Source: Novosphingobium pentaromativorans US6-1 (lineage in GTDB: Bacteria; Pseudomonadota; Alphaproteobacteria; Sphingomonadales; Sphingomonadaceae). Taken from it: a stretch of 64,000 nucleotides of DNA. A program made the position numbers and the translations under genes. Under the pieces are notes generated by a model. That model was not told the origin of the DNA, did not search any database, and saw only the letters and a list, made by a program, of their open reading frames with translations. The DNA is taken from the NCBI RefSeq assembly GCF_000767465.1, contig NZ_CP009291.1:1691501-1755500 (forward strand). Reading direction: 5' to 3'. How positions within the stretch are numbered: position 1 is the stretch's first letter; every line of letters begins with the position of its first letter. Below, in pieces: positions 24,815 to 33,461 of this stretch.

Positions 24815-26660
24815 ACGCTTGCACCATACGATCCAGTCGTTCCTGTAGCCGTCCGGCATGATGCGCGACATGGCAGTCGCGGCAGAGCACCACACGCTTG
24901 CGCGTTCGGGCCGCCTTGATGCGGGTCCACAAGGTGGTCCCCTGCATATCACTCATCTTGCGAACGTGATGCACCTCCACCGGCACGTCTTCGGTGCCGC
25001 ACGCCTGACATGCCCTTGCCCGCAGACGGTCGACAAAGTCATTCCGTCCTGCAAAGTGGATATGCGCAAACGTTTGGCGGTCAACATGCCCGGATGCCGG
25101 TGTTGGCCGAACATCCTTGAGGCGGAACATCGGCATGAAGCGCCGCTGATGGCGGCCCTCATACCACAGGCCGAGGCGATCCCCGTTCCGGAGCCTCTCT
25201 GCCGTCACCTTGACCGAACATTTATGCTTCCGCGAGATGGTCTTCATGAAGCTCCACCACCAGAGGTGATGAAGCCGTCCGACCTCATCTTTCCAGAGCG
25301 TGCCGAGTTTGTAATACTCAGCCAGCCCCCGCATCATCGCATTATATCCGGTCAGGATCGCGACATCGGAGTTGTTGATCAGTTCGCAGCGTGCCTCACC
25401 CCGGTTGATATAGATATTTCCGAGGCGTTGGCGTTCCGCAAACCGGGCAAGCCTGTCCACCGGCACGTGAAGTTGCATCCGGTCGCCAGGCAAACGCATG
25501 GTGACGGCACGGCCGCCCTTGATCATGCGTTTGGTTCGCCCATCGCCGTATGTCTTCAACTGATAGCCGAGGAACATGGCGCCCTCGTCCGCCTTCCTGA
25601 TCCCGCTTTTCTCCTCAGACACCTCAAGCTTCAGGGTTTCCGCCAGATAGGTTCTGACTTCGGCCATGATACTGCGGGCATCGTCCTTGCTACCGATCAC
25701 GCCGATAACGAAGTCGTCGGCATAGCGGCAGTAGCGGAGTCTGCGGTAGTTGGGGTCGAACGGGTCGAGGGCCGGCTCTTCGAGCCGTCGCCGCTCCCAT
25801 TCCCTGATCTCTTCGACGAGCGCGGGGATTTCCTCCTCTTGGCCATTGGCCCGCCGCCGTTCGATCATTCTGCGTCGGATCTGGATCCGTTTCGAGGCTT
25901 CGAGATAGGCGGCACTGCGCCGTCTCGATTGCCCCTTGTCGAACCGCGCCTTCATGCCTGCCATGAACTCGTCGAGTTCATGGAGGTAGATATTGGCGAG
26001 GATCGGCGAGATCACGCCGCCTTGTGGAGCGCCGCTGAACGTCCGGTGGAACGTCCAGTCTTCAAGGTAGCCAGCCTTGAGCATCCGTCCGATCAGCCGT
26101 ATCAAGCGATCATCATCAATGCGCCTGCGTAGGAGACCGAGCAGGATGTCATGGTCGATATTGTCGTAGTAGCCGACTATATCGACCTCGATCAGCCACT
26201 TCACGCCATGCCATGTGCGCCTGATTTCAGTCAGAGCGCTGTGACATGACCGCCCCCGGCGGAAGCCATGCGATTGATCGGCAAAGACCGGCTCGTAAAC
26301 ATGTTCGAGCAGAATCTTCACCGCCGCCTGCACCAGCTTGTCGTCGGCAGTAGGAATGCCCAACGGGCGTTTCTTCCCATTGGGTTTGGGGATGTATTGC
26401 CTGCGGGCCGGAGAGAAGCGATACGAACCGTCCAGCACGGCGGCCATGATCCGTTCCATCCTTTCGAGCGAGAAGCCGTCGAGGGTGTTATCGGGATCAA
26501 TGCCGGGCGTGAGCGCCCCCTTATTGGGAGCGACCTGCTCATAGGCCCGTTCCCAGAGGGACGGACAGCCGAGCAGCCGGAACAGACCGTTGATACGCTT
26601 TCCCTGGCGTGACAGGTCGATGACCGAGTCCAGTCTCTTCTCTACGGTGAGCAGTTGCAT
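24813..26660 (-). CDS. ltrA: Group II intron reverse transcriptase/maturase with HNH domain
   Basis: A 615-residue protein. Reverse-transcriptase blocks include YIPKPNGKKRPLGIPT (89-104), HGFRRGRSCHSALTEI, FSGAPQGGVISPILANIYLH and the catalytic YADD at 313-316. A basic, glutamate-rich insertion lies at about 240-300. The maturase X domain is in the 430-520 region. The C-terminus carries an HNH endonuclease (ACQACGTEDVPVEVHHV, then VLCRDCHVAHH). The enzyme splices the intron RNA and moves it by target-primed reverse transcription. It seems intact. Confidence 0.93.
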   Translation of the reverse strand: MQLLTVEKRLDSVIDLSRQGKRINGLFRLLGCPSLWERAYEQVAPNKGALTPGIDPDNTLDGFSLERMERIMAAVLDGSYRFSPARRQYIPKPNGKKRPLGIPTADDKLVQAAVKILLEHVYEPVFADQSHGFRRGRSCHSALTEIRRTWHGVKWLIEVDIVGYYDNIDHDILLGLLRRRIDDDRLIRLIGRMLKAGYLEDWTFHRTFSGAPQGGVISPILANIYLHELDEFMAGMKARFDKGQSRRRSAAYLEASKRIQIRRRMIERRRANGQEEEIPALVEEIREWERRRLEEPALDPFDPNYRRLRYCRYADDFVIGVIGSKDDARSIMAEVRTYLAETLKLEVSEEKSGIRKADEGAMFLGYQLKTYGDGRTKRMIKGGRAVTMRLPGDRMQLHVPVDRLARFAERQRLGNIYINRGEARCELINNSDVAILTGYNAMMRGLAEYYKLGTLWKDEVGRLHHLWWWSFMKTISRKHKCSVKVTAERLRNGDRLGLWYEGRHQRRFMPMFRLKDVRPTPASGHVDRQTFAHIHFAGRNDFVDRLRARACQACGTEDVPVEVHHVRKMSDMQGTTLWTRIKAARTRKRVVLCRDCHVAHHAGRLQERLDRMVQA

Positions 26661-27273
26661 CAGCAGACCTCCGTTATGAAGTTGAAAGACCCAGCAAGCG
26701 CGCCGCCCTTCACCCGCGCAGAGGGGATTCCCCGTCCGGTTACCCGGCCAGTTTCACCCATGCCCGTCCATCCTTGGATGGCTGTCCCGGGCATTACCCC
26801 GGGCGTTTGGCTAATATGGCGGCTCCGTCGCCTTACGGGACACCGGAGAGGTGCCCGCTTAGGCGATCCCATGTTTACACGATCAGTGAGATGCGACGTG
26901 GTTAGGTGGCCCGTTCGATCGTTGGCCTCTCGACGAGAGGTGGACCGTGCGACCAAGTTTAGGAGGACGCTATGGGGTAGTCCTCCCTTCGCACGGCATG
27001 ACGCGTCAACCATTGCTGCGTCATGACTCGCATAAAGTTCCTGAATCTGGGCTTCACGCAATCCAGCATTCACCATGCACGTCTTGCCCTGACGTCCCGA
27101 TAGCCTACAATGGCTTCGGCCCGGATGACGCCTTTTGCCCGACATGCTATTGTCCCCTGCCGCTTTCACGGTCGCAGCCATTGCTGGCCAAGGTAAGTCG
27201 GGTGAGCATCAGGCTGTTCTTGGTTTCCTGAGAAGTCATCCTTCACTCAATTGATCGCGCCACCATGGCGCAC

Positions 27274-27619
27274 CCACAAGTTTCGGTTCATACACACCGC
27301 GCGAAGGTAAAACGTCGCGATTCCCAACGTCTTGGAGCCAACCTCGGAGTTCCAGGCATAGAAGCCCCGGAAGAAGAGATCGGGCTCGCCATTGGGCAGC
27401 TTGCCGGCCTCGATTGGATGGGTGTCATCGACCAGGAACAGAAAGACATCGCGGTCGGAGGCATAGAGCGTCGTCGTTTCGCTGCTGACATCGACATGGG
27501 GGTTGTAGACCATCGAGCCCCAGTCGAGCACGCCGGGGACCTTCCAACGCGTATCGCCAACGCCGTCTCCGGCAATCCGCATGACCGCGCTCACCAGTTC
27601 GTGATCCCAGATGCGGCCA
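27274..27619 (-). pseudogene. DUF932 protein, middle piece
   Basis: From about 27618 the frame reads GRIWDHELVSAVMRIAGDG, then TRWKVPGVLDWGS, TTTLYASDRDVFLFLVDD and SKTLGIATFYLRAV to NRNLW, all typical DUF932 sequence. Upstream the frame passes into element B; downstream it runs into the intron as a short tail to a stop at about 27247. The preceding part, ending TGPDYGR, is at 34491-34978. Confidence 0.82.
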
Positions 27620-27652
27620 TTATCCCGACTCTTCAGGACCGTCTCACAGACG
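27620..27652 (+). repeat. Element B left end (tnpA-side terminal repeat)
   Basis: Begins TTATCCCGACT and contains CTTCAGGACCGTCTCACAG, closely matching the tnpA-side end of element A (CTTCAGAGACTGTCTC). The border is where DUF932 coding sequence is lost. Confidence 0.75.
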
Positions 27653-27692
27653 CAATGATGATGAGGCAGCTCCATGATCGATCGCCTTCCTG

Positions 27693-29216
27693 TTGGAGGT
27701 GCGATGTTTTGCCGGGGTGGGCTCGAGCCCACCCCGGCAAAACATCGGCGCCCGGAGACTTCCCATCCCCAAGCTCTTCTTCACCGATCTCTCCTCCCTC
27801 CCCTCCACCGTCGTAATCGATGGGCAGGTTCACGGGCTGACGCCTGACGAAATCTCAGCAGCCAGCAGGTGTGGACTGGTCGATGGAATGCCGTTTATCC
27901 TGCGCGATGACGGGAGCTATGATCATCAGCTCAACCGCTTCTTCCGCTCCTGTCCCACGATGGGCGTGCGGTCGCTCAACAGCCTTCGGGCCTACGCGCG
28001 CGATATCGTCGTCTGGATGCGGTTCCTGGGCGAACGCAGAAACGGCAAATCCCTCTGGCAGGCCGATCGTGATGACGTCACCGCCTTCCACCATGCCCGG
28101 CGGCTGTCGAAGCCGCCCTATCGAATCTCGGCCGCATCGTGGAATCGCGCCGTAGCCGCGCTCGACAAACTCTATCGCTGGGCGCGCGACGAGAATCTGG
28201 TCGCCGATCTGCCGTTCACCTATCGCCAGAGCTGGGTCCGTTCGGCGCCGGACGGACCACGTCAGGCCGTAGCCGCCAATTGCGCGCGCGAGCCTGGGGC
28301 ACGCAAGGGTAACATGCGCTTCGTCGATCTGGAGCGCTATATGCTGTTCCGGGATGTCGGCCTGCGAGGCCGGCTGCCGGATGGACGTGAGGATCCATAC
28401 TGGCGTGGACGCCACGGTGAGCGCAACGCTCTGTTCGCCGAGTTCCTGATCACGACGGGGCTAAGGCTGCAGGAAGCATCGAGCCTGCTGCTCGGCGAGC
28501 TTCCACACCATAAGCTCTCCGACCCGTCGATCCGATCGGTGCCGTATCGGCTTGCGGCGGCTACGGCGAAGGGAGGTCGCGGACGAGATATCCGCCTGCC
28601 CGTCAGGCTGCTGGCCCAACTGCACGACTATGCGCGCATCGAACGGGAAAATGCCGTCAGCAAGCGAGGAGGCCGCGCCCCACCTTCGAATGCGCGGCCA
28701 ATCCTCGCGACGCCGACTGGGCGTAGATCCCTTCGTGTCAGCAACGGTGATCGTGAAGCTGTCGTCAGCGTCGATCGCTTGTCTCCGACCGAACGCGCCA
28801 GGCTCATCGATGCAGATACGTTCGCACCGTTAAGCCTGTGGCTCACCGAAACCGGGCGGCCGATGACGATGCCGGCATGGGAGGCGGTATTCATGCGCGC
28901 GAGCGCCCGCTGCCATGCACTGGGGGTTGAAATCGACGTGACCCCACACATGCTGCGCCACGCCTTTGCCGTCCATATGCTTGCCCTGCTTCTGCGCGAG
29001 CAGGTCAAATACGCCGCCAGCGGTGACGCGGGGCAGACCGGCTCGGTCTATCGGCGCCTGATCGGCGATCCGCTGCTCAAGCTGCAGCGGCTGATGGGAC
29101 ACAGCCGGATCGAGAGCACCTACATCTATCTGGATCATCTCGACGAAAGTCAGGCGATTATCGATGTGGCGGTGGAGCAGTGGGGGCTTGATCTCGCGCC
29201 GGAAAAAGCAGCGTGA
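27693..29216 (+). CDS. Tyrosine recombinase 1 of element B
   Basis: A recombinase of about 507 residues, first of the quartet. The catalytic set is complete: TTGLRLQEASSLLLG (Arg), TPHMLRHAFAVHML (His-x-x-Arg), LMGHSRIESTYIYLDHLD (His and Tyr). The core-binding region is around NSLRAYARDIVVWMRFLGE. The 5' end is uncertain: the only start covering the conserved region is TTG 27693, and a 46-bp palindrome lies within the first codons of that frame. Translation may begin nearer 27760. The stop overlaps the next start as GTGA. Confidence 0.78.
   Translation: MEVRCFAGVGSSPPRQNIGARRLPIPKLFFTDLSSLPSTVVIDGQVHGLTPDEISAASRCGLVDGMPFILRDDGSYDHQLNRFFRSCPTMGVRSLNSLRAYARDIVVWMRFLGERRNGKSLWQADRDDVTAFHHARRLSKPPYRISAASWNRAVAALDKLYRWARDENLVADLPFTYRQSWVRSAPDGPRQAVAANCAREPGARKGNMRFVDLERYMLFRDVGLRGRLPDGREDPYWRGRHGERNALFAEFLITTGLRLQEASSLLLGELPHHKLSDPSIRSVPYRLAAATAKGGRGRDIRLPVRLLAQLHDYARIERENAVSKRGGRAPPSNARPILATPTGRRSLRVSNGDREAVVSVDRLSPTERARLIDADTFAPLSLWLTETGRPMTMPAWEAVFMRASARCHALGVEIDVTPHMLRHAFAVHMLALLLREQVKYAASGDAGQTGSVYRRLIGDPLLKLQRLMGHSRIESTYIYLDHLDESQAIIDVAVEQWGLDLAPEKAA
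27702..27747. repeat. Perfect 46-bp palindrome at the head of the element B operon
   Basis: CGATGTTTTGCCGGGGTGGG leads into a central GCTCGAGC, and the second half mirrors it exactly. The two 23-base arms abut with no loop. It sits at the beginning of the recombinase operon, 82 bp from the element end, overlapping the only apparent start of the first gene. A strong ribosome site (GGAGG) precedes an ATG inside it. Confidence 0.88.
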
Positions 29217-31000
29217 CACGCGGGCACCATGCCCGCTTCCCGGAAGCTGCGCCGGAGTCCCCAACAGGTGCAACGGCGCTCGATCCGCGGCGGTTCGCTG
29301 TTCGCTGCGATGACGGCAGCGAGGTGCTGGTAGACATGCGCAACTGGAAGCGCACAGCCCTTACAGCCGAAATGGCGGTGTTGCTCGATGAATATATCCG
29401 CCGGATGGGACCAAGCCCCATCGCCCGTTCGGTTCAACGAAAGGTCAGGCAACTGGGTCTGTTCTGGACGTTCCTGGATATGAATGATCTGTCGGTGAGC
29501 GGGCTCGGCGACATCGATACGACGCTGATCAACGATTACGAACTCTGGTTGGAGCGCAATGGCGGAGGGCGCTTCCACCAGCGTCACCTTCTCGCAACGC
29601 TGATTGGGCTTCTGCGCCTTGCACCGGAAATGCGCGGCGGCATCCTCTCGCAGGAGACGGTCGCACGCCTGACCTTCATCGGCCACGGCGAAGGCGGGGT
29701 CAGCCAGCCACGAGATGCCTATAGCAGCGGCATTGCAAACCGGCTGAGAAATGCCGCCCGCGTACAGATCGAAGACGCGCGACGCCGGATAGCACTGGGC
29801 GACGCGCGACCGCCGATTCCGAAGCGCATGGAGATCGGGACTCGCGTCCACGAGCATTATGCCGCCGTGGTCGACGCGATCGTTCGCTTGGGTCAGGTCG
29901 GCACACGCCGCAAGGACGTAAGACGCTTCGTCCAACTCGCCGGGCACCGTGGGATCGATAATACGATGGAAGCCCTGCATGCCGGCTTCTACCTGACCCG
30001 GCTCGACTTCATCGCGTTCCTCGTGCTCCTGTCTCTTGAGACCGGCATGGAAATGGAATGCCTGCTGCGTCTCAAGGCGGACTGCCTGCGTAATCCCACC
30101 AAGGGCTATGTCGAGATCGAGTATTACAAGCGTCGCGCGCGCGGATCGGAATGGAAACGCTTGCGTGTACGCGATGGTGGTAGTGGCACGCCAGGCGGCC
30201 TGATCAAGCTCGCCCTCGCGCTGACCGAGCGGGCGCGAGGGCATCTCGGAACAGATCGGTTGTGGGCGATCTGGACCATCACAGGGCTCCGCGTGGCTGG
30301 CGACGATAGCCGCAAAGGCATAGAGGTCTTTGTCCGTCACCACCAATTGCTCGATGATGACGGCGCGCCGCTACACCTGTCGCTGTCGCGCCTTCGCAAG
30401 ACCAACAAGGCCGAATGGTATCGCAAGACCGGTGGGCAGCTCGAGCACTTCGCTGTTGGGCACTCGATACCGGTCGCGGCGCGGCATTATGCCGAAATCC
30501 CGGCACTTCGACCGATCCACGAGCGAACCGTCGCCGAGGCCATCGGAGACGCGCTGGAAATGGCGCTACGGCCAACTATCCTGTTGCCCGACGCCGATGG
30601 AGATCAGCATACTGCGGGCGAGCAAGGTGGGAAACCTGCGTACTGTAGATCTTCATCCGGTGAGGACCTGTGGCTTGCCCGCTGTAGCGGCTTCTTCAAA
30701 AGCCCGTTCGGTTCAGCGGGCGAAGCCTGCCCGACGCCCTTCTGGGGGTGCCTTGAATGCGAAAACGCGGTGATCACGGCGCGCAAGCTGCCGGCGCTTG
30801 TTGCCTTCCAAACCTTCATGGTTGCGCAGCGCGAGGTGCTCGACGCCGAAGAGTGGGCAAGCAAGTTCGGCCGGGCCTGGTGGCGGATTGCGGGCCAGAT
30901 CCTGCCAGCCTTCCCCATGGCGCTGGTCGAGGCAGCCCGCACCGAAGCCGAATTATCGGGCACGGAACTGTTCTATCTTCCCGTGGAAGCACGACTATGA
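29213..31000 (+). CDS. Tyrosine recombinase 2 of element B (degenerate catalytic boxes)
   Basis: A 595-residue protein starting at GTG 29213 within the stop of recombinase 1. The fold of the recombinase family is recognisable (RLRKTNKAEWYRKTGGQLEH, then FAVGHSIPVAARHYAEIP with His and Tyr). The first box reads LETGMEMECLLRLKADCL, where the usual Arg is replaced by Met-Glu. After the Tyr comes a C-terminal part with cysteines (ARCSGFFK, then ACPTPFWGCLECE) that may bind metal. It probably acts with its two partners. Confidence 0.75.
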   Translation: MTRGHHARFPEAAPESPTGATALDPRRFAVRCDDGSEVLVDMRNWKRTALTAEMAVLLDEYIRRMGPSPIARSVQRKVRQLGLFWTFLDMNDLSVSGLGDIDTTLINDYELWLERNGGGRFHQRHLLATLIGLLRLAPEMRGGILSQETVARLTFIGHGEGGVSQPRDAYSSGIANRLRNAARVQIEDARRRIALGDARPPIPKRMEIGTRVHEHYAAVVDAIVRLGQVGTRRKDVRRFVQLAGHRGIDNTMEALHAGFYLTRLDFIAFLVLLSLETGMEMECLLRLKADCLRNPTKGYVEIEYYKRRARGSEWKRLRVRDGGSGTPGGLIKLALALTERARGHLGTDRLWAIWTITGLRVAGDDSRKGIEVFVRHHQLLDDDGAPLHLSLSRLRKTNKAEWYRKTGGQLEHFAVGHSIPVAARHYAEIPALRPIHERTVAEAIGDALEMALRPTILLPDADGDQHTAGEQGGKPAYCRSSSGEDLWLARCSGFFKSPFGSAGEACPTPFWGCLECENAVITARKLPALVAFQTFMVAQREVLDAEEWASKFGRAWWRIAGQILPAFPMALVEAARTEAELSGTELFYLPVEARL

Positions 31001-33129
31001 GCGAGAGCCAGCCAGCCCTTGCGCCGGGACTTTCCGCGATACGCGCCCATGATGACGTTGTGCTGGCTTCGATGGCGCTCAAGGATGGCACCGACCGTGC
31101 CAAACTGTCCCGATTCCACGACGATATCTGGGATATCGACCCCGCAATCATTCACGTCACAGCGCGCAATGCCTTCCGCACGATCGACTTCAGCGGGATT
31201 GCCTGCCCCATCGAACGTCTGACAGCCAAGGAATATATCTATGCATGGCTGAACGAACTACTCCCGGATCGCGCGGGGCGTTTACGCCCGCTATCGACCC
31301 GCACCGCGCTGGCGACGCTCTGCAGGTTCATGGCGTTCGTCCGGGAGCGAGTCGGACGGTTCGACGTTCGGATCATCGACCAGGCATTGCTCGATGGATA
31401 TCTCGCCGAACTGAGGGCGCGAAACGTGCAGCCGAGCCGGGTGGCGGCATGCCTGCGGCCGATCGTGCAGCTTCGCCGCCTGGCACCCTTCCTGTCCCAC
31501 GGTGGGCTGCGCTTCGTGCCTTGGCACGGACGCGCGATCTACACCGTCGCGGGCTGCAAGGGTCGGCCCTCCGAGAATCTCACGCCGCGCATACCTGAGC
31601 CGGTAATCGGCGCACTTATCCGTTGGTCGCTCAAATATATCGACATCTTCGCGGCCGACATCTTCGCAGCGCGCGCTGAACTGGATGCACTTGAAACGGC
31701 CTATGCCGAGCGCCCCGCCAGTACAAAGCATAGCCGTCTGGCGGACCGGATGGCGGAGTGGACCGCTGCCCGTCGGTTGGCGGGCCGTGGTGTTCCTGTC
31801 TGGAACCGCCCACAGCGGAATGGGGGGATGAGCCAGGCCATCGCGGAATCCGACCGTTACGACGGTCACGTCGTGAACATGCGGCTGATCGCCATGCAGG
31901 CAGGGATCCATCCGACCACGCTCAGTCAGCCCAACATGAGGGCGCTCGTGCTCTCGGCAATCGAGGAACTCGGCATCGAGCATGGCGGTATGGACACGCT
32001 AATCACCCTCGATCCCGATAGCGGACGTCCTTGGCGTGAACGGTTCGATGCGTTCGATCTTGTCCGAGAAGAGCGGCACCTGCAAACGGCAGCCTACATT
32101 CTGTGTTCCTATCTGACCGGCATGCGCGATGGCGAAATCCAGGCCATGCGCCCGAATTGCATCAAGCGAGGCAAAAGTGCCGATGGGCGGATCGAGCGGA
32201 TCGCGGTGCAGAGCATGATCTACAAGGGACGCGGGACACACGGTGAGATCGAAGAATGGGTGACGATTGCACCCGTCGCACGCGCCGTTGAGGTGGCCGA
32301 GCGCCTTGCGCGCCGCCATCGCGCACCGCATCAGCATGACGGTTTATGGATCGTGCTCGAACGGGGCACAGCCGTTGAGCGCACGCTTCCCCACATCGTG
32401 CAGCAGATCAACCGCTATCGTGAGCACCTCGACGCGCAATATGGCTCTGTCGACATGCCTGCCGTGCCGCTCGTTGATGGCCGAAACTGGGTCTTCAACA
32501 CCCGCCAGTTCCGTCGCACGCTTGCCTGGTATATCGCCAATCGGCCGTTCGGCGTGGTTGCCGGGAAAATCCAGTACAAGCACGCCTCGGTCGCCATGTT
32601 CGACGGCTACGCCGGAGCGTCAGCATCCGGGTTCCGGCAGGAGGTCGAGCAGGAACGCGCCCTTGGTCAACTCGATGATATCGTCGTCCAATATGAGGGC
32701 TACCGCAATGGCGAGAGACTGGCGGGACCTGCAGGCGCTCGGATCACTGCGGAAATGATGCGGGTAGCAACTGCCGCCGAGCTGCCCGGCATTGTTGCAG
32801 ACGAAAAACGGGTGAAAGCGATGCTCGCTCATCTGGCGCGAACGCTGCATGTGGGCGTGCTCAACGACTGCTTCTTCGATCGCGCGACCGCGCTATGCCT
32901 GCGGAGCGCCAACGAAGGTGCGGCGCCGCGGCTCTCAAACTGCGCGCCGGATCGCTGTCCGAACTCGTGTATCACGAGCCGCCATGTTCCGGCATGGCAA
33001 TCCGCCATCGATGATGCCGAGGCGGTGTTGAAGAGCAAGCGCCTGTCAGCCGCCCAACGCACGGCGATACGTGCGGATCGGGACCGCATGAAGAAGGTGA
33101 TCGCGCTATGGGCGGATCCAGCGGCATGA
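30997..33129 (+). CDS. Tyrosine recombinase 3 of element B (large)
   Basis: A 710-residue protein starting MSESQPALAPGLSAIRAHDD at ATG 30997, overlapping the previous stop (ATGA). Catalytic-domain landmarks are YLTGMRDGEIQAMRPNC (Arg), NTRQFRRTLAWYIA (Arg) and YKHASVAMFDGYAGA (His and Tyr). The last 90 residues contain a cysteine set (CLRSANEGAAPRLSNCAPDR, then CPNSC) like those in the large recombinases of element A. The following gene overlaps its stop by four bases. Confidence 0.78.
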   Translation: MSESQPALAPGLSAIRAHDDVVLASMALKDGTDRAKLSRFHDDIWDIDPAIIHVTARNAFRTIDFSGIACPIERLTAKEYIYAWLNELLPDRAGRLRPLSTRTALATLCRFMAFVRERVGRFDVRIIDQALLDGYLAELRARNVQPSRVAACLRPIVQLRRLAPFLSHGGLRFVPWHGRAIYTVAGCKGRPSENLTPRIPEPVIGALIRWSLKYIDIFAADIFAARAELDALETAYAERPASTKHSRLADRMAEWTAARRLAGRGVPVWNRPQRNGGMSQAIAESDRYDGHVVNMRLIAMQAGIHPTTLSQPNMRALVLSAIEELGIEHGGMDTLITLDPDSGRPWRERFDAFDLVREERHLQTAAYILCSYLTGMRDGEIQAMRPNCIKRGKSADGRIERIAVQSMIYKGRGTHGEIEEWVTIAPVARAVEVAERLARRHRAPHQHDGLWIVLERGTAVERTLPHIVQQINRYREHLDAQYGSVDMPAVPLVDGRNWVFNTRQFRRTLAWYIANRPFGVVAGKIQYKHASVAMFDGYAGASASGFRQEVEQERALGQLDDIVVQYEGYRNGERLAGPAGARITAEMMRVATAAELPGIVADEKRVKAMLAHLARTLHVGVLNDCFFDRATALCLRSANEGAAPRLSNCAPDRCPNSCITSRHVPAWQSAIDDAEAVLKSKRLSAAQRTAIRADRDRMKKVIALWADPAA

Positions 33130-33461
33130 AGCCGGTCAGCACCGAGACCGAACGCAGATTACGGGGCGCCCTGGCGCGCCTCGTGGCGAGCGGCGACCGG
33201 CTGTCGGTCGCGAACCTGGCGCGGCAGGCGGGTGTGAGCCGCGCTACCGCGAACAGGGCGGTTGCGGTCCGGGCAGAGCTGCGCGAGGCCGCAGCCGGGC
33301 GCCAAGGTGCCGCACCGGCAGCAATCGACAGCGGCGAGCAGTCGCAGACCATAGGCGAGAATATCCTCGCCCAACACGTGCAGGTACGTGCGCTGCTACG
33401 CGGCGAGGAACGCAGGCGAAATGCCGACGCCGGCAACGTCGTCCCCATCCTGCGGCGATGA
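33126..33461 (+). CDS. TnpC-like helix-turn-helix protein of element B
   Basis: A 111-residue protein starting MKPVSTETERRLRGALARLV at ATG 33126, which overlaps the preceding stop (ATGA). A helix-turn-helix lies at about 30-55 (LSVANLARQAGVSRATANRA), then a basic, arginine-rich helical tail. It occupies the same operon position as the 152-residue protein of element A and probably has the same accessory role. Its last 66 bases overlap tail-to-tail with ardC. Confidence 0.68.
   Translation: MKPVSTETERRLRGALARLVASGDRLSVANLARQAGVSRATANRAVAVRAELREAAAGRQGAAPAAIDSGEQSQTIGENILAQHVQVRALLRGEERRRNADAGNVVPILRR

Larger units (their letters stand above)
24728..27273 (-). mobile_element. Group II intron inserted in the DUF932 gene
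   Basis: A 2546-bp intron on the minus strand. The 5' end reads GTGCG after exon codons for NRNLW, matching the GUGYG rule. The 3' end reads CCCGAC with the expected final A-Y before GGCGTCGAG of the next exon. The 613 bases from 26661 to 27273 hold the RNA domains before the reverse transcriptase; open frames there have no protein likeness. Domain V lies at 24778-24814 and domain VI follows. Splicing would restore the exon junction, but the host gene is also broken by element B. Confidence 0.88.

Noticed and set aside
26660..27181. Open frame before the reverse transcriptase
   Set aside because: It lies in the RNA-structured 5' part of the group II intron and does not look like protein.
29150..30346. 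398-codon minus-strand frame in element B
   Set aside because: Antisense to recombinase 2, which has overlapping start and stop signals with its neighbours.
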